A DNA stretch of 33,466 nt, from the NCBI GenBank assembly GCA_017630035.1, contig JAGBWA010000044.1:1-33466 (forward strand). The letters are read 5' to 3'. The stretch comes from Bacteroides sp. Lineage in GTDB: Bacteria > Bacteroidota > Bacteroidia > Bacteroidales > Bacteroidaceae. Below the pieces are notes generated by a model that saw nothing but the letters and a program-made list of their open reading frames with translations, did no database searches and was not told where the DNA came from. Positions 32,840 through 33,466 of this stretch are shown piece after piece; positions within the stretch are counted from its first letter, which is position 1, and every line of letters starts with the position of its first letter. A program made the translations under genes and the position numbers.

Positions 32840-33040
32840 ATAAAAAAGGGGAGCTACTTCGGTAGCTCTCCTTTTCTGTGATCCGCTTGGATTTTGTACC
32901 TTTCGGTTATTTCCTTGCGTTATCTGTTTCTTTTCCAAGGCCCTATGCCCTGTCATAAAAGGGTTCATTATTAGGATGTAACACAAAAAGTGTAACACAT
33001 TAATTAACTCGCATGTGGTTTTGATGTTGTTCCTAACCAC
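32840..33040 (-). ncRNA. Candidate small RNA of about 195 nt
   Basis: A perfect -7 box (TAACTTTG, minus strand, complement at 33045-33052) and a very strong terminator at 32844-32875 bracket about 195 nt without a credible protein gene. The only reading frame needs a GTG start and runs into the terminator stem. Inside are a possible 5' hairpin (GTGGTT/AACCAC) and a 9-bp direct repeat (TGTAACACA at 32977-32985 and 32991-32999, plus strand). I do not recognise it as 6S, tmRNA, SRP or RNase P RNA. No TTG element is seen upstream of the -7 box. Confidence 0.35.
32841..32876. terminator. UUCG-loop bidirectional terminator
   Basis: A 14-bp stem with one wobble joins 32844-32857 and 32862-32875 around a TTCG tetraloop (c-TTCG-g on the plus strand). 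On the minus strand it is followed by TTTTTTATT, so it best serves the candidate small RNA. Confidence 0.8.
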
Positions 33041-33044
33041 TTGG

Positions 33045-33052
33045 CAAAGTTA
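33045..33052 (-). promoter_or_regulatory. -7 box of the candidate small RNA
   Basis: The minus strand reads TAACTTTG, a perfect TAnnTTTG. It would start a transcript near 33038 running toward the UUCG terminator. Confidence 0.55.
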
Positions 33053-33234
33053 CATATAATATCTGAGAATCCCGCCTTTTATCACCGTTTTCTCTCTTTA
33101 CGAGTATGAAATAAGAATATGATTTTTCGCCTAAACACAATAAAACCTAAATTCTGACTGATTTTCTGTTGTCCTTTCGTCCATTTGTGTCTTCGTCTGT
33201 AACTTCGCAACACAAAATTTCAAAAATTAAGCGT
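33053..33234. other. Non-coding stretch before the HTH ORF
   Basis: AT-rich, with no gene or strong repeat seen. TAACTTCG near 33199-33206 is one mismatch from a -7 box on the plus strand and could serve the following short ORF; the sequence between it and the ATG is an A-rich leader. Confidence 0.4.
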
Positions 33235-33402
33235 ATGAAGACATTAACGAAGAAACAAAAAGAAGCGAATGGAGAGAATTTCTCTCGCATAGTGGATGAT
33301 GCTGCCATCCTTTTGCAACGGAAGGCTGACTACGTGATGAATATAAAACAGGTAGCAGACTATCTTGGCATATCTACAGATGCCGTGCGCAAGCGAATTT
33401 AA
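33235..33402 (+). CDS. Very short helix-turn-helix protein, possibly truncated
   Basis: A 55-residue frame starting at ATG 33235. Residues 1-34 are charged (MKTLTKKQKEANGENFSRIVDDAA) and 37-55 read NIKQVADYLGISTDAVRKRI, which fits the two helices of an excisionase/MerR-like HTH. Such domains normally continue with a wing (for example a G-x-I/L-P-x-x-K/R stretch), but here a stop follows RKRI at once. It may be a remnant of a mobile-element excisionase or helix-turn-helix gene, or a genuine mini-protein. The window ends 64 nt later, so context is missing. Confidence 0.5.
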   Translation: MKTLTKKQKEANGENFSRIVDDAAILLQRKADYVMNIKQVADYLGISTDAVRKRI

Positions 33403-33466
33403 TCAATTTATGCCTTTCTTGTCAACGAGTGCAACAAGTTTCATTGGCAAATGCCTTTTTCTTGCC

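Noticed and set aside
32837..33040. A 67-codon protein gene on the minus strand
   Set aside because: It needs a GTG start at the expected transcript 5' end, has no family features and its C-terminus is the translated terminator stem.

Overview
The window looks like a chromosomal segment from a Bacteroidales bacterium, most likely Bacteroidaceae (Bacteroides/Phocaeicola-like). The evidence is the many perfect Bacteroidetes -7 boxes (TAnnTTTG, several with a TTG/TTTG element about 19-20 nt upstream), mostly non-Shine-Dalgarno starts, a hybrid two-component system (HTCS) beside glycoside hydrolases, lipoprotein glutaminyl cyclase, DUF2795 and DUF2975 proteins. The species cannot be fixed from sequence reading alone.

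Layout. 1-404: upstream region and a truncated secreted-protein remnant closed by a strong terminator. 377-2912 (minus): ldcA-like LD-carboxypeptidase, a glutaminyl-cyclase lipoprotein (4-nt overlap) and sufE, with a long inverted repeat before sufE. 3011-4987 (plus): ptb-buk operon. 5042-7255 (minus): pnp. 7489-9735 (plus): a TlpA-like lipoprotein lacking the redox cysteines, greA with an intrinsic terminator in its leader, and a HIT protein. 9790-10872 (minus): mannose-1-phosphate guanylyltransferase. 11032-11844 (plus): tRNA-Leu(CAA), crcB and DUF1294. 11975-22283 (plus): a carbohydrate-use block of HTCS regulator, GH31 with PA14 insert and GH2, followed by a methyltransferase-like gene and a PduO-type adenosyltransferase. 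22359-22580: DUF2795. 22892-25278 (minus): a four-gene operon of CPBP intramembrane protease, two DUF2975 membrane proteins and a small XRE regulator. 25517-30265 (plus): a second GH31 and a Pif1-like helicase. 30464-32811 (minus): a two-domain esterase and a radical SAM/SPASM protein. 32840-33402: a candidate non-coding RNA and a very short helix-turn-helix ORF.

How the genes work together. The HTCS, two GH31 enzymes, the GH2 and the double esterase fit the stripping of side chains and acetyl groups from a plant polysaccharide; GH31 with PA14 next to GH2 recalls xyloglucan loci, but there is no SusC/SusD pair here, so any transporter is encoded elsewhere. The ptb-buk pair would make butyrate or a related acid and ATP from acyl-CoA.

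Most unusual points. (1) The HTCS has lost its whole HATPase domain and its phospho-accepting His is Asn, while receiver and AraC domains look intact: a transmembrane regulator without a kinase. (2) The CPBP/DUF2975/DUF2975/XRE operon encodes three membrane proteins that end in the same acidic ...LTI tail, a possible undescribed membrane signalling module. (3) greA has a promoter-terminator leader that could yield a short RNA. (4) There are two intergenic candidates for small RNAs and a 22-bp tandem repeat that abuts a 17-bp-stem hairpin.
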